Source of the DNA: WVZH01 sp034430895
GTDB lineage: Bacteria; Chloroflexota; Anaerolineae; Anaerolineales; E44-bin32
Assembly (NCBI GenBank): GCA_034430895.1
Contig: DAOUDW010000075.1
Coordinates: 100,817-164,816 of the forward strand
Length of the DNA stretch: 64,000 bases
Reading direction: 5' to 3'
Shown here one piece after another: positions 51,405 to 59,262 of this stretch. The notes below the pieces were generated by a model that was not told the DNA's origin, did no database searches, and saw only the letters and a program-made list of their open reading frames with translations. How positions within the stretch are numbered: position 1 is the first letter of the stretch; every line of letters starts with the position of its first letter. The translations under genes were made by a program, and so were the position numbers.

Positions 51405-51564
51405 CCCCATATGCCTCCCTTTGGTATCGTATTTAATAACACCTAAGTTGTGCGTAAAATACGCCCCAAAAATCAAACAGGAAACATCTTAGGGATGACG
51501 AATTCCTCTTGCACCAAAATACTGCTGATGAGAAGGCGGGCAAGTACCCGCTGATCCATCGAAT

Positions 51565-52680
51565 CTACGAGCGATAGTGTTTATGCAATTTGCGGATCAC
51601 GTTGATCATGAATTGAACCTGTTTCACGACGTAATTGGAATGGTTGAAGGCGCCGATGATGTAAATATTGTGGACCGGATTGTAAAACATGTATGTCCCG
51701 AGCGAGCCGAAATTGCCCCACATATTCAACGCCTTCGGCATAACGAGCCCCAGCGTGCTAACCTTCAAATGCAAAATGCCATACCCATAATCCATGCCAA
51801 ACCCAAATCGACCCACATCTTGCATGCAGCGGTCGAGCGTTTCCCTGGAAATCAAAGTGTTCTTGACCAAAGCCTGGTGAAAGCGGAGTAGATCTTCCAT
51901 CGTTGAGACGATCCCGCCCCCAGCCCAATCGATGCTGAAACTTTGAAAGCTCGATACTTCGTGCACTCCCAGATAAACATCCGCCATCGGGTAGCCGCTG
52001 CGATTCTTCGGCTCACTGCGTAAATGAAAGCAGCTGTGTTCCATGCCCAATGGATCGAAAACCTCAGCATGCAGGCTCTCATGAAAGGGACGATCGCTCA
52101 CCTTTTCAACGATCATTCCCAGCAAGCCGTATCCCGTGTCCGAATAATGAAACCGCTTTCCGGGCGCCGAAACGGCTCTCTGATTGTTGCGGGAATAAGA
52201 AATGAGATCGTCCGCCGTCCAAAACCGATCCGGTTCCTCGACCGCCAGAACCTTCATCGGCTTTCCCTGCAAGGGTTTGTCTTCGTAGTAATCGGCGACG
52301 CCGGAGGTGTGGTTCAAGAGCTGCCTCACCAGAACTTGATCGGCGTAATCGACTCCTTTGTAAACAAACAACCCGCGCAGCATCTCCGGCGAGAGATATT
52401 TTGCGATCGGATCGTCGTACTGCAGCGCGCCGCGCTCGCGCAGCCTGGCGACAAGCACCGAGGTAAACGTCTTTCCAATGCTGGCGATGTGGTAAGCGCG
52501 ATCGGCATGGATAGACTCATTCTCTGGCCCTGTCGTCCCTGCGGCGTATTTCCAATGCAGGTTGTGTTTGTCGGAATGGATCAAACATAGCGCATGTTGG
52601 AGATCCTTCTTCCCGGCAACCATATTCTCGAGTTGCCGCTCGATCGCTTCCAGCGTTCGCTGTTCGTTTTGTGTTGGCAT
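51565..52680 (-). CDS. Serine hydrolase of the class C beta-lactamase/esterase type
   Basis: 371 residues. The SxxK motif is ASIGKTFTS (Ser, Lys at about residues 67-70), the second motif YSD in RFHYSDTGYGLLGMIVEKV replaces YxN, and the third (HxG/KTG) region lies near FGFGMDYGYGI. There is no signal peptide, so a cytoplasmic esterase or peptidase is more likely than an antibiotic-destroying beta-lactamase. AAGGAG precedes the ATG. A DinB-family gene lies 27 bases upstream on the same strand, with which it is probably co-transcribed. Confidence 0.87.
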   Translation of the reverse strand: MPTQNEQRTLEAIERQLENMVAGKKDLQHALCLIHSDKHNLHWKYAAGTTGPENESIHADRAYHIASIGKTFTSVLVARLRERGALQYDDPIAKYLSPEMLRGLFVYKGVDYADQVLVRQLLNHTSGVADYYEDKPLQGKPMKVLAVEEPDRFWTADDLISYSRNNQRAVSAPGKRFHYSDTGYGLLGMIVEKVSDRPFHESLHAEVFDPLGMEHSCFHLRSEPKNRSGYPMADVYLGVHEVSSFQSFSIDWAGGGIVSTMEDLLRFHQALVKNTLISRETLDRCMQDVGRFGFGMDYGYGILHLKVSTLGLVMPKALNMWGNFGSLGTYMFYNPVHNIYIIGAFNHSNYVVKQVQFMINVIRKLHKHYRS

Positions 52681-52707
52681 GATCCACTCCTTCGATTGAA
52701 TTGATCC

Positions 52708-53220
52708 TTACATACTCTCGGGTCGATACGCCGCATGGGACATATCGCCCACGTATTCCGGCAAATCGGTGTGCCCCAGTATCTCCCGGATCGTGCGCGC
52801 CTCACCAGCGTGCATCCAGTAATGGTAGATGTTGCGCAGCAACAGCGTGCCGACGCTTTCAGGATAATCCCTTCCCTCGTATTGGAAGTGACGCTCCAGT
52901 TCTTCCGATGTGACCGTGTCAAGATACTTGTCCGCTTCCGCCATCACCGTGCGCCAGACTTCCCACATCTCCTGCAACGGTGGTGTACTGGCCGGTTTGC
53001 CGTACCCGACCCGATCGTTGAGATCCGGGAACAACGTCTTCCCCTGGGCGGTCTCTACCCAGTAGCGATGCTCTTGGTTGGCCAGATGCCCGATCGTCCA
53101 GCTGAGGCAGTTCATCGAATCGATGCGTATGAGCGCATCTTCCTCGGAGATGGGCTCCAGGCAGCGCAGGAACTCGGCGCGAGTGAAACGCAGCTGGGTA
53201 ACGAGTGGATGACAGGACAT
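52708..53220 (-). CDS. DinB family protein
   Basis: 170 residues. It shows the four-helix bundle with the metal-binding histidines typical of DinB/YfiT proteins: WTIGHLANQEHRYWV (two His) and YHYWMHAGEARTIREILGH (third and fourth). The start MSCHPLVTQLRFTRAEFLRCLEPISEEDALIRID fits. Such proteins bind a divalent metal and some act as thiol-dependent S-transferases. No SOS box is seen upstream. AAGGAG precedes the ATG. It is followed by the serine hydrolase gene. Confidence 0.87.
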   Translation of the reverse strand: MSCHPLVTQLRFTRAEFLRCLEPISEEDALIRIDSMNCLSWTIGHLANQEHRYWVETAQGKTLFPDLNDRVGYGKPASTPPLQEMWEVWRTVMAEADKYLDTVTSEELERHFQYEGRDYPESVGTLLLRNIYHYWMHAGEARTIREILGHTDLPEYVGDMSHAAYRPESM

Positions 53221-53280
53221 CGTTGTACTCCTTATACAATACGGATGGTAACGATTAAAGTTGCGGAGATTGCGGCTATT

Positions 53281-53460
53281 CTATCAGATTGGAAGGTGGA
53301 TTGATCCTTCTCCCGATAACCGCAAACCAAAATGACAAACCGACCATTAAGATCGACAGCGTAACCCATTCGGCTTGGTCAGGTTTTCGATCAGATTCCC
53401 CATGAAAAACGAAGCGGGCAGATGCAGAACGATGAAGAATATGAATGTGACGAGATACCG
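53281..53460 (-). pseudogene. Remnant of a small membrane protein gene
   Basis: The 359-base stretch between DinB and the beta-propeller fragment contains no intact gene, but two hydrophobic frames in succession. SDRYLVTFIFFIVLHLPASFFMGNLIENLTKPN starts after a TGA. The shifted frame EWVTLSILMVGLSFWFAVIGRRINPP ends in TAG at 53281. Joined they resemble two helices of a small membrane protein. Both a lost start and a frameshift indicate decay. Family unknown. Confidence 0.4.
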
Positions 53461-53579
53461 GTCGGATCAGGATGCGTCATGAAAAACCACAGACGCGAAA
53501 TCCGTGTCCGTGGTTTTACAACCAACACTTAAACCATCCCTTACGAATGATGAATCAGCGGACGATTCAAGCGCCCTGA

Positions 53580-54392
53580 CTATGGAATCGCAATCACCGC
53601 ATCCGTGCATCCCGGAACATCGCAGTAATTCGCCGTGCCACTCCAGTATTGCTGGCCGCCGACACCGCATCTGAATCGATATTCTCCGGGTGGTAAAAGG
53701 ATGATGACTTGGCCCTGGGCATCGGTCGTCCCGGAGTAGTCGGTGTAGGTGGCGCCGCCCATAGCCCACACCATGAGACCGGCGTCAGGATAGCTCCCGT
53801 TCTGCGCCTTTATGGTCACAGACTAGGGGATGTCGGGATCGTATGTCGGAGCCAGGCGGCTCACCAGGAAGACGTCGCCCTTCCCATTCAGGTCGCCGGC
53901 GACCAGGTTCGCCGCCGAGGACTGGAAGGCCAACACATCACCGGCGGCAGAGACGGCCGGGTTAGCGGAGGCACCGTCCCCCTGGGAAACTCCGGCCAGC
54001 TCCGTGAAGCGGGTCGTGATCCCGGTTTCGAGGTCGTGCAGAAAGACGTCCATCACACCGTTGGTATCACCCGCCACCAGGTTGCCGGCCATGGAGGCGA
54101 AGACGACGTAGCGCCCGTCGACGGAGATCTGCGGGCTGTAGGAGCTGTCGTCCGCTTCCACACCGGCTGGAGCGACCGAGATGCGGACCGTCGTTCCGGC
54201 ATCAACATCGTGGAGGAAGACATCCCAATTGCGCGTATCACCGGGCGTCAGCTCCCCGGCAGGCGAGCGGAATAAGATGAGACTGCCATCAGCCGAGATC
54301 GTGGGCGAATTGGATTCGCCGCTGCCCTGAACGCCATCGGTCGAAACCGATTGCGTACACGATATCTTGCGGTCTCCATTCGACCTCCACAA
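53580..54392 (-). pseudogene. Fragment of a surface beta-propeller protein with an in-frame TAG
   Basis: The upstream half (54392-53826) carries PD40-like propeller units of the form SGESNSPTISADGSLILFRSPAGELTPGDTRNWDVFLHDVDAG and SSYSPQISVDGRYVVFASMAGNLVAGDTNGVMDVFLHDLETG. It lacks the expected signal peptide and earlier blades. After DPDIP the frame meets TAG (53823-53825). The same frame then continues SVTIKAQNGSYPDAGLMVWAMGGATYTDYSGTTDAQGQVIILLPPGEYRFR to TGA at 53580, which is a carboxypeptidase-regulatory-like beta-sandwich found at the end of large secreted proteins. The missing N-terminus and the stop mark it as a decayed copy. The hairpin 54439-54474 follows upstream. Confidence 0.65.
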
Positions 54393-54438
54393 ACACCTTT
54401 TACAACTTGTGAAGGATTTTTCTACCTTCTATTAATAC

Positions 54439-54474
54439 CAGCCGCAGGAGAGACCCCCAACGCTCCCGCGGCTG
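54439..54474. repeat. Hairpin near the decayed propeller fragment
   Basis: CAGCCGCAGGAG (54439-54450) and CTCCCGCGGCTG (54463-54474) pair with one mismatch. Neither strand shows a T-run, so a terminator role is doubtful. The surrounding 54393-54549 holds no gene. Confidence 0.4.
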
Positions 54475-54549
54475 TGTTGTCGAATTGAGGGACAAGCACC
54501 AGATTATCGTTAACCTGGTTCAATGTATTCATCTGTCAAGCATCCCAGC

Positions 54550-55053
54550 TTATTCAAGTGTGTCGTGTTCCTCGAGGAATCGCTCGACGTCGTCGATAAA
54601 GGCGAGCGTGGCTTTTTCGATAGAGGCAGTCAAAGCATCCGGGGCATCCAGGTCGAATTCTGTGGCCAGGTCGCATTCCAGAATCGAGTCGATACCTTTG
54701 GCCTGCGCGACCACACGATACGGCGGCCACTGGCCGTCTTTGAACAGCTCCCAGTACTGCTGCTGGACCTTGCGGTTACCTCCCGAGAGCCAAGCTTCAA
54801 ACCGAAATGCGTCGTAATTAAAGACAATGGCGATCTTCAGTTTGCGTTCTTTGAGCGCAGGCGGGAAGAGTGCGAAGTAGGTCATGTCCATGTACCCCTG
54901 GTAGAGACCGGACACGGGAAAACCAACGCTGCTGTTCTTGAAATGCGATCGCAGCCCCATCATGTAGGCAAGCAGTGCCCCGTACGCTCGCTGCAGCGAT
55001 CCGTCCTCAAGCTGCTCCTTAAACGCTTTCATGTCCTTATCTATCGAGTGCAT
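54550..55053 (-). CDS. DUF7000 family protein
   Basis: 167 residues from ATG 55053, with GGGAG 6 bases upstream (a TTG two codons earlier is also open). It contains FKEQLEDGSLQRAYGALLAYMMGLRSHFKN, SGLYQGYMDMTYFALFPPALKERKLKIAIVFNYDAFRFEAWLSGGNRKVQQQYWELFKDGQW and the C-terminal IEKATLAFIDDVERFLEEH. This pattern matches proteins annotated as DUF7000, of unknown function, mostly single-domain cytoplasmic proteins. Its start overlaps the end of the upstream membrane protein gene by 13 bases. Confidence 0.7.
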   Translation of the reverse strand: MHSIDKDMKAFKEQLEDGSLQRAYGALLAYMMGLRSHFKNSSVGFPVSGLYQGYMDMTYFALFPPALKERKLKIAIVFNYDAFRFEAWLSGGNRKVQQQYWELFKDGQWPPYRVVAQAKGIDSILECDLATEFDLDAPDALTASIEKATLAFIDDVERFLEEHDTLE

Positions 55054-55559
55054 ATCCAACTCCCGTTTAATGCTATATCGACCTCAGGAAGGGCGGGGCA
55101 ACAACTTAGCGCTGTCGGAGAGCTATATTCTTCGTGAGACTCAAATCTCCCGTTCTGTGCAGGGCGAAGATTATGGAATTCTTCCAGGGTTCCAGTTATT
55201 TGTCCGGAAAATCTTTGTTCCGGAAACGATGTCCATCGGATTTGGTACGCTGTTGCGGTTTCCGTTTCATGAGAAACAACTTGTTGGATTCTGTTTCCCC
55301 ATGTCTGTTCTGTGATGATTAGTGTTGTCTCTTCATATTGAGGGTTACGATCAGGTTCGTCAATCCACTCACGGCCTGGTCGATAAAACACCTCGATGCG
55401 ATTCACATCTTGCAGCGTGCGGACGTAGCTCCATAAAGAACGAACAATCGGCCCCTGAGACCAGGCTGCGTACTCTCCGCTGAAAGCAACCCAAAGAGCG
55501 ATGGCTATCACTATCAACAGCACGAGAGCCGCTATGATTAACAAGGTTCTTTTAGACAT
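55041..55559 (-). CDS. Single-pass membrane protein of unknown function
   Basis: 172 residues from ATG 55559, with GAGGTGAGC upstream. One N-terminal helix (TLLIIAALVLLIVIAIALWVAFSG) anchors an extracytoplasmic domain: VRTLQDVNRIEVFYRPGREWIDEPDRNPQYEETTLIITEQTWGNRIQQVVSHETETATAYQIRWTSFPEQRFSGQITGTLEEF. I do not recognise the fold. The last residues (SCCPALPEVDIALNGSWICTR) contain three cysteines. It overlaps the DUF7000 gene by 13 bases and is probably co-transcribed with it. Confidence 0.65.
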   Translation of the reverse strand: MSKRTLLIIAALVLLIVIAIALWVAFSGEYAAWSQGPIVRSLWSYVRTLQDVNRIEVFYRPGREWIDEPDRNPQYEETTLIITEQTWGNRIQQVVSHETETATAYQIRWTSFPEQRFSGQITGTLEEFHNLRPAQNGRFESHEEYSSPTALSCCPALPEVDIALNGSWICTR

Positions 55560-55662
55560 GAAACTTAGCTCACCTCGATTGGAAGATTGCATAGAATGAT
55601 CGACGCGTCCAACGGCTTTGAACTCCGAAGTCCTGGTGTACTGCCAGGGCTTCAGTGAAGGG

Positions 55663-56070
55663 CTAGACCGACGAGCGTAGACGCCCGCTCTGCATTCGAA
55701 AGAAGATGCTCGGAGCTGCGGCGATCCATATCAGCACGAGGACCCAAACACGACCAGCGAGAAGGTTGTAGTCATGGAACAAACTTACCCAAGAATTGCC
55801 CATCACGAAATGACCAAACAGGAATTCAAAGGCGACGGTGAGGACAAGCCAGATCAAACCAAGCCGAAAGGCTTCCTGCGCCGAGGAAAGCTTCAGCCAT
55901 TTGAGAATGAACCAAACATAGATCCCAAAGAACACAATGAAGCTTACGGTGGATAGCTGATGGGCGTGCAGTTCACTGAGGAACTCCCTGTAGATCGAAT
56001 TACGAAGAATCCCATTGAGTATTGCTATAGGGATACCTGGGATCCAGGAAACGAGGTATTTCCAGTTCAT
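55663..56070 (-). CDS. Small membrane protein of unknown function
   Basis: 135 residues from ATG 56070, with AAGGAG 8 bases upstream. The frame is open for 114 bases more, but that part lies in a dispersed repeat and lacks a site. Four hydrophobic segments are seen: YLVSWIPGIPIAILNGILR, STVSFIVFFGIYVWFILKWLKL, AFRLGLIWLVLTVAFEFLFGHFVMG and LLAGRVWVLVLIWIAAAPSIFF. It is not known to me. The 243 bases upstream to 56427 contain one copy of the repeat described at 56152 and nothing else. Confidence 0.65.
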   Translation of the reverse strand: MNWKYLVSWIPGIPIAILNGILRNSIYREFLSELHAHQLSTVSFIVFFGIYVWFILKWLKLSSAQEAFRLGLIWLVLTVAFEFLFGHFVMGNSWVSLFHDYNLLAGRVWVLVLIWIAAAPSIFFRMQSGRLRSSV

Positions 56071-56151
56071 GCCTGATGCTCCTTCCTTTGACTTGCCGGC
56101 TGATAGGTAGCGAATATGCTCGCCAGCATTTTCGATCATATTCCAACTCCT

Positions 56152-56185
56152 GGCAAATCCGGCTGAATCTCGTGGCGCCTCCATC
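56152..56185. repeat. Dispersed repeat, partial copy
   Basis: The stretch around GGCAAATCCGGCTGAATCTCG recurs at 57183 and, more diverged, at 57795. This copy lacks the CCTGAGCTTTGTCGA part seen in the others. Confidence 0.55.
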
Positions 56186-56427
56186 GCTGAGATCCTTCAT
56201 CTTAAACATCAAATCTCATTCGCGGTTTCGCCAACGAATCGTTCCCCCACTGCACTGGCCGATTCGCCACTGGGTTCATTGCAGTAGCCTTCCTTATGAG
56301 TTTACACGCATGGCCGCGCCGTCTTCGATTTTATACCAGGATGAGACCATCAAAAACGGCTGCTTCTGAGGCGGCGCAGCGCTTATCATGCTGCGTTCGT
56401 AAACCCATTCCCCGACATTGGTTTCAT

Positions 56428-57051
56428 TTATTCGATCGCGTAGATATTGATGTCTGTTGTCTCCCCTTCAACGACCTCTACAATTATGTGCGATTCAAAG
56501 AATCCCTGCATGTCAAACGATTTTTCCACATCAAAAGCGACAAAGAAAGGGGACGGTGGGTAGAGAAGGAAATACTGTAGATATGCATTTCTAAACTCGG
56601 AATTCGTGATTAACTCTTCGGGCATGCCTTCAGGGACATGAAGTTCAACCCATCCGCCAGAAAAGCCCACAAATTCATTCCAATATTCATCGTTCCAATC
56701 ATCATCGAGCCAACTGAACGTACGGCCACCCCAATAATCCATCGCCTCATCGAAATCACCCAATCCCGATTCGTAGAAAATATAGTATACCCCTGGCTCG
56801 AGATCATAGAATTCGAAATGGCCATCCGAATCGGTACTACTGATTGACGTTTCGAGTACACAATCCATCCACGGTGTTGTACTTTCGCTAACAGCTTTAC
56901 AGAGCGCTAATTGCCTGTTCGCAACTTGTGTATCGTCCGCCCATTGTGTAACCGTTCCGGTCACTGATGGCTTTTTTTCCCCACAGGCAGCCAATATTAA
57001 AAGGAGACTAATTGGGATAAAGAATAACCGATACGCTACTTTCGTTTTCAT
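56428..57051 (-). CDS. Lipoprotein with a carboxypeptidase-regulatory-like domain
   Basis: 207 residues. The signal peptide FIPISLLLILAAC gives a lipobox LAAC. The mature part begins GEKKPSVTGTVTQWADDTQVANRQLALCKAV. It goes on with a beta-sandwich whose strands include SSTDSDGHFEFYDLEPGVYYIFYESG, the T-D-x-D-G-x-F-x-F-x-L-x-P-G-x-Y pattern of CarboxypepD_reg-like and other surface domains. The second half is unknown. GGAGG precedes the ATG. It may belong to cell-surface attachment or glycan binding. No partner is close. Confidence 0.78.
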   Translation of the reverse strand: MKTKVAYRLFFIPISLLLILAACGEKKPSVTGTVTQWADDTQVANRQLALCKAVSESTTPWMDCVLETSISSTDSDGHFEFYDLEPGVYYIFYESGLGDFDEAMDYWGGRTFSWLDDDWNDEYWNEFVGFSGGWVELHVPEGMPEELITNSEFRNAYLQYFLLYPPSPFFVAFDVEKSFDMQGFFESHIIVEVVEGETTDINIYAIE

Positions 57052-57182
57052 CGTGACCTCCTGATTCGAATATATAGCAAAGAATCACTGGCAGCGAAAG
57101 CCGCACAACGGCTACTCGGTGTCGGAGGGCTGATGTTTTGGTTCGAGATCGAGGTGTTCTTCCAAGGAACAGCCCGCATCGG

Positions 57183-57245
57183 GCAAATCCGGCGGAATCT
57201 CGAGGGTTTTTATCCTGAGCTTTGTCGATGGACTCCAGCGAATGG
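57183..57245. repeat. Dispersed repeat with CCTGAGCTTTGTCGA core, first copy
   Basis: AAATCCGGCGGAATCTCG and TCCTGAGCTTTGTCGATGG and CTCCAGCGAATGG form a unit of about 60 bases that is repeated at 57795-57855 with about 80 percent identity by eye. Confidence 0.65.
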
Positions 57246-57779
57246 CTAGCCAGCGTCTGCTTTATAACACCATAACGACGCCACAAACAATAAAACCGAG
57301 CCAAGACATACGAACCATAGACCGATAAACGTTGTAGGGGCACCTATAATATCCCCCCATTCAATTCTTAATCGTATGAAGTCAACGATCTGATATACAC
57401 ATAGCATAAGCAGCAAAACCGCTGAGACGAAAGACCATTTCTCCGGGTGTTTGATGAATGCGAAACGACGAAATCTCACCATCAGGATGAGTAAACTCAA
57501 TAGAATAATGAGCGCACCACCATGATCACAAAACAATGGAAACCCCTGGTTATATTTACTCCAGTGAGCGTAGATATGGATACCTTTTTCACAACGCCAT
57601 ATAAGATCGCCCCCACATTTCCAAGGCAAGAAGCTTCCGAGTATGTTAAGGAGAATACCTATTGCAAAGAGAGCAAGGAACCTTTTTAATATTGTTATCC
57701 CGATCCCTGTCCAACGGCTTTGAGTTTTCGAAGACCCTGGCCTTCTTCCAGAGAGCAGACTGCCCTCATCTCCGATCAA
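57246..57779 (-). CDS. Membrane protein of unknown function, start uncertain
   Basis: 177 residues at most. Four hydrophobic segments are evident: ITILKRFLALFAIGILLNILGSFL, GALIILLSLLILMVRFRRFAF, WSFVSAVLLLMLCVYQIVDFI and TTFIGLWFVCLGSVLLFVASLWCY. The cysteines and a CGGDLIWRCEKG loop may form a disulfide. The first 27 residues of the longest frame begin with TTG inside a dispersed repeat, and no ribosome-binding site is visible, so the real start may be later. Family not recognised. Confidence 0.55.
   Translation of the reverse strand: MIGDEGSLLSGRRPGSSKTQSRWTGIGITILKRFLALFAIGILLNILGSFLPWKCGGDLIWRCEKGIHIYAHWSKYNQGFPLFCDHGGALIILLSLLILMVRFRRFAFIKHPEKWSFVSAVLLLMLCVYQIVDFIRLRIEWGDIIGAPTTFIGLWFVCLGSVLLFVASLWCYKADAG
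57709..57740. repeat. Second dispersed repeat, also at 55608-55637
   Basis: GTCCAACGGCTTTGA is shared by 55608 and 57709. The bases after it (CTCCGAAGTCCTGG against GTTTTCGAAGACCCTGG) are partly conserved. Both copies lie beside membrane protein genes. Confidence 0.45.
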
Positions 57780-57794
57780 CCACCAAACCCAGTT

Positions 57795-57855
57795 AAATCC
57801 GATTGAATCTCGGGGCGTTAACCCTGAGCTTTGTCGAAGGTCTCCAGAGAATGGT
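57795..57855. repeat. Dispersed repeat with CCTGAGCTTTGTCGA core, second copy
   Basis: The unit is joined directly to the truncated DUF4157 leader gene: the coding frame EADRIAD runs into the repeat after seven residues and stops there. The insertion therefore appears to have cut off that gene. Confidence 0.65.
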
Positions 57856-58093
57856 CGGCGATGCGATCGGCTTCCTATTCATATCGATCACCGGGCGTGT
57901 TGATCTTGAGTTTGGTTTGCAACGGCACGCAGCGCGGGCAGCCCCCAGCACAGGTACAAATGGGCAAACGGTGGACTATCCTCGAAGACGTTTGAGAATC
58001 AATATGAGTATGGTTTTGAACTGAGGAAATATTCCCCTGATCATACCTTTCTTTCATTGAGACCGCATGAGACTTTCTAGAAAGTGAGCGCAT
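57820..58093 (-). pseudogene. Truncated DUF4157 cargo gene (leader only)
   Basis: From ATG 58093 the frame gives MRSLSRKSHAV and then the leader LPICTCAGGCPRCVPLQTKLKINTPGDRYE. It next meets TAG and EADRIAD. Intact relatives in this window have GDRYEQEADRIAD at this place, so a Gln codon (CAG) has become TAG. Seven residues later the frame passes into the dispersed repeat and ends. The HExxH domain is missing. It is a decayed fourth member of the array. The gap 58094-58225 holds no gene. Confidence 0.75.
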
Positions 58094-58225
58094 GAGTTAT
58101 CCTACATGGAGCTCATTGGCCCGATTTAGGAAATAAATTACAGTTATTGTCCTCTTTCTAATAAATCCACAACTAGCCGAGTTGGTATTTGCCAATAATC
58201 ACAATATCCAATTAGTTGCTTGCAC

Positions 58226-59200
58226 TCAAGATGGGCTTTTCTCACTGGGAAGACGAACGTAGTGATTATATGACACCCCATTGACCTTTTTAGGTCCATC
58301 GTCAACCGGGTAATCATCTGACGCGTGGTCTTCCTGATCCACCATCCCTCCTGGACTGTTTTGTACTTTATCTTCCAATTTGAATTCTTTTATTGCTCCT
58401 TCCCAATTCAGGAATTGCTTGATGGCATACATCGCAGCGATCCTGTTTTTGGCGCTTTCAGCATTCTCCTTGCCCGTACGTTGAGCTACTCGTTCCTCTA
58501 GAGGCCGGATATGTTGATGGTGCGCTTTGCGACTTGCCTCAACATGAAGTTCCTCATGTTTATCGATCCGAATAGCCGCTAATTCAGTTATATACCAGTC
58601 TAAATTGGCACCAATTAACACACCTGTATAGGTTCGTGTTACGGTAGCCTTTCCTGTCCCGGGCTCTATCCATACTTTTCCAGGTGCTGACTTTGTAGGA
58701 TCATGCATCCATCTGGGCTTTTCTTCATGGGTCACCCCCACTCCTTGATCGCCAGACCCCCCTTGGTGCTTTTTGGGGTCAACTCTTTTATAAATCGCTC
58801 GCCCCTATCGATAAGACCCTTCCTCTGGTTTAATCCATACCATCGGGAAAACGTGATCCCTTTCAACAGTATTTTGGTGATCCCAAAGGCATCTAGGAGT
58901 CCTATAATCGCCGAGACTCTCACCTCCAATTCCGGCGGCGTGGTACACATCACGCCCGGTACATTTTTGGTCGACGACAGAACGGCCACGGGGATTTAGA
59001 TCGGTGTCCGGTTTGGCTTGTACGGGCGCGCAGCGCGGGCATCCACCGCCGCAGGTGCAGATAGATGAGCGTTGAACATCCCCCAAAGGAACTGAAGATA
59101 TCATACTTCGATGTTTCGAGGAAAATGTTTGAGGGCTTGAACGATTCCCGCCTTTTTCAGCAATGGATTTTTGGCGCGGCTCTCGGAATTTCATTCGCAT
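58226..59200 (-). pseudogene. Leader-containing cargo gene with an HEELH zincin domain, split by an in-frame TAG
   Basis: From ATG 59200 (GGGGG 6 bases upstream) the frame reads MRMKFREPRQKSI and the leader SSICTCGGGCPRCAPVQAKPDTD. No DUF4157 domain follows. The C-terminal part starts at RDVYHAAGIGGESLGDYRTPRCLWDHQNTVERDHVFPMVWIKPEEGSYR. A TAG at 58805-58807 then interrupts it, and the same frame continues with GRAIYKRVDPKKHQ through GVLIGANLDWYITELAAIRIDKHEELHVEASRKAHHQHI to 58226. HEELH, with nearby His residues, is the zinc motif of metallopeptidases (a DUF922-like context is possible). The TAG stands where paralogues give no evidence, so it may be decay, a sequencing error or readthrough. 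Confidence 0.65.
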
Positions 59201-59262
59201 AGCGTTCCCCCACGCGTCCCAATCAACTCTATGATATAGGAAATATGTGCCAAACAAACGAT

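Noticed and set aside
51145..51492. 115-residue plus-strand frame (VGVGV-rich)
   Set aside because: It is the complement of the Thr/Pro-rich repeat of the lipoprotein, which gives low-complexity frames on both strands.
57246..57779. N-terminal 27 residues of the membrane protein frame
   Set aside because: They translate a dispersed repeat, so they are probably not part of the original protein.
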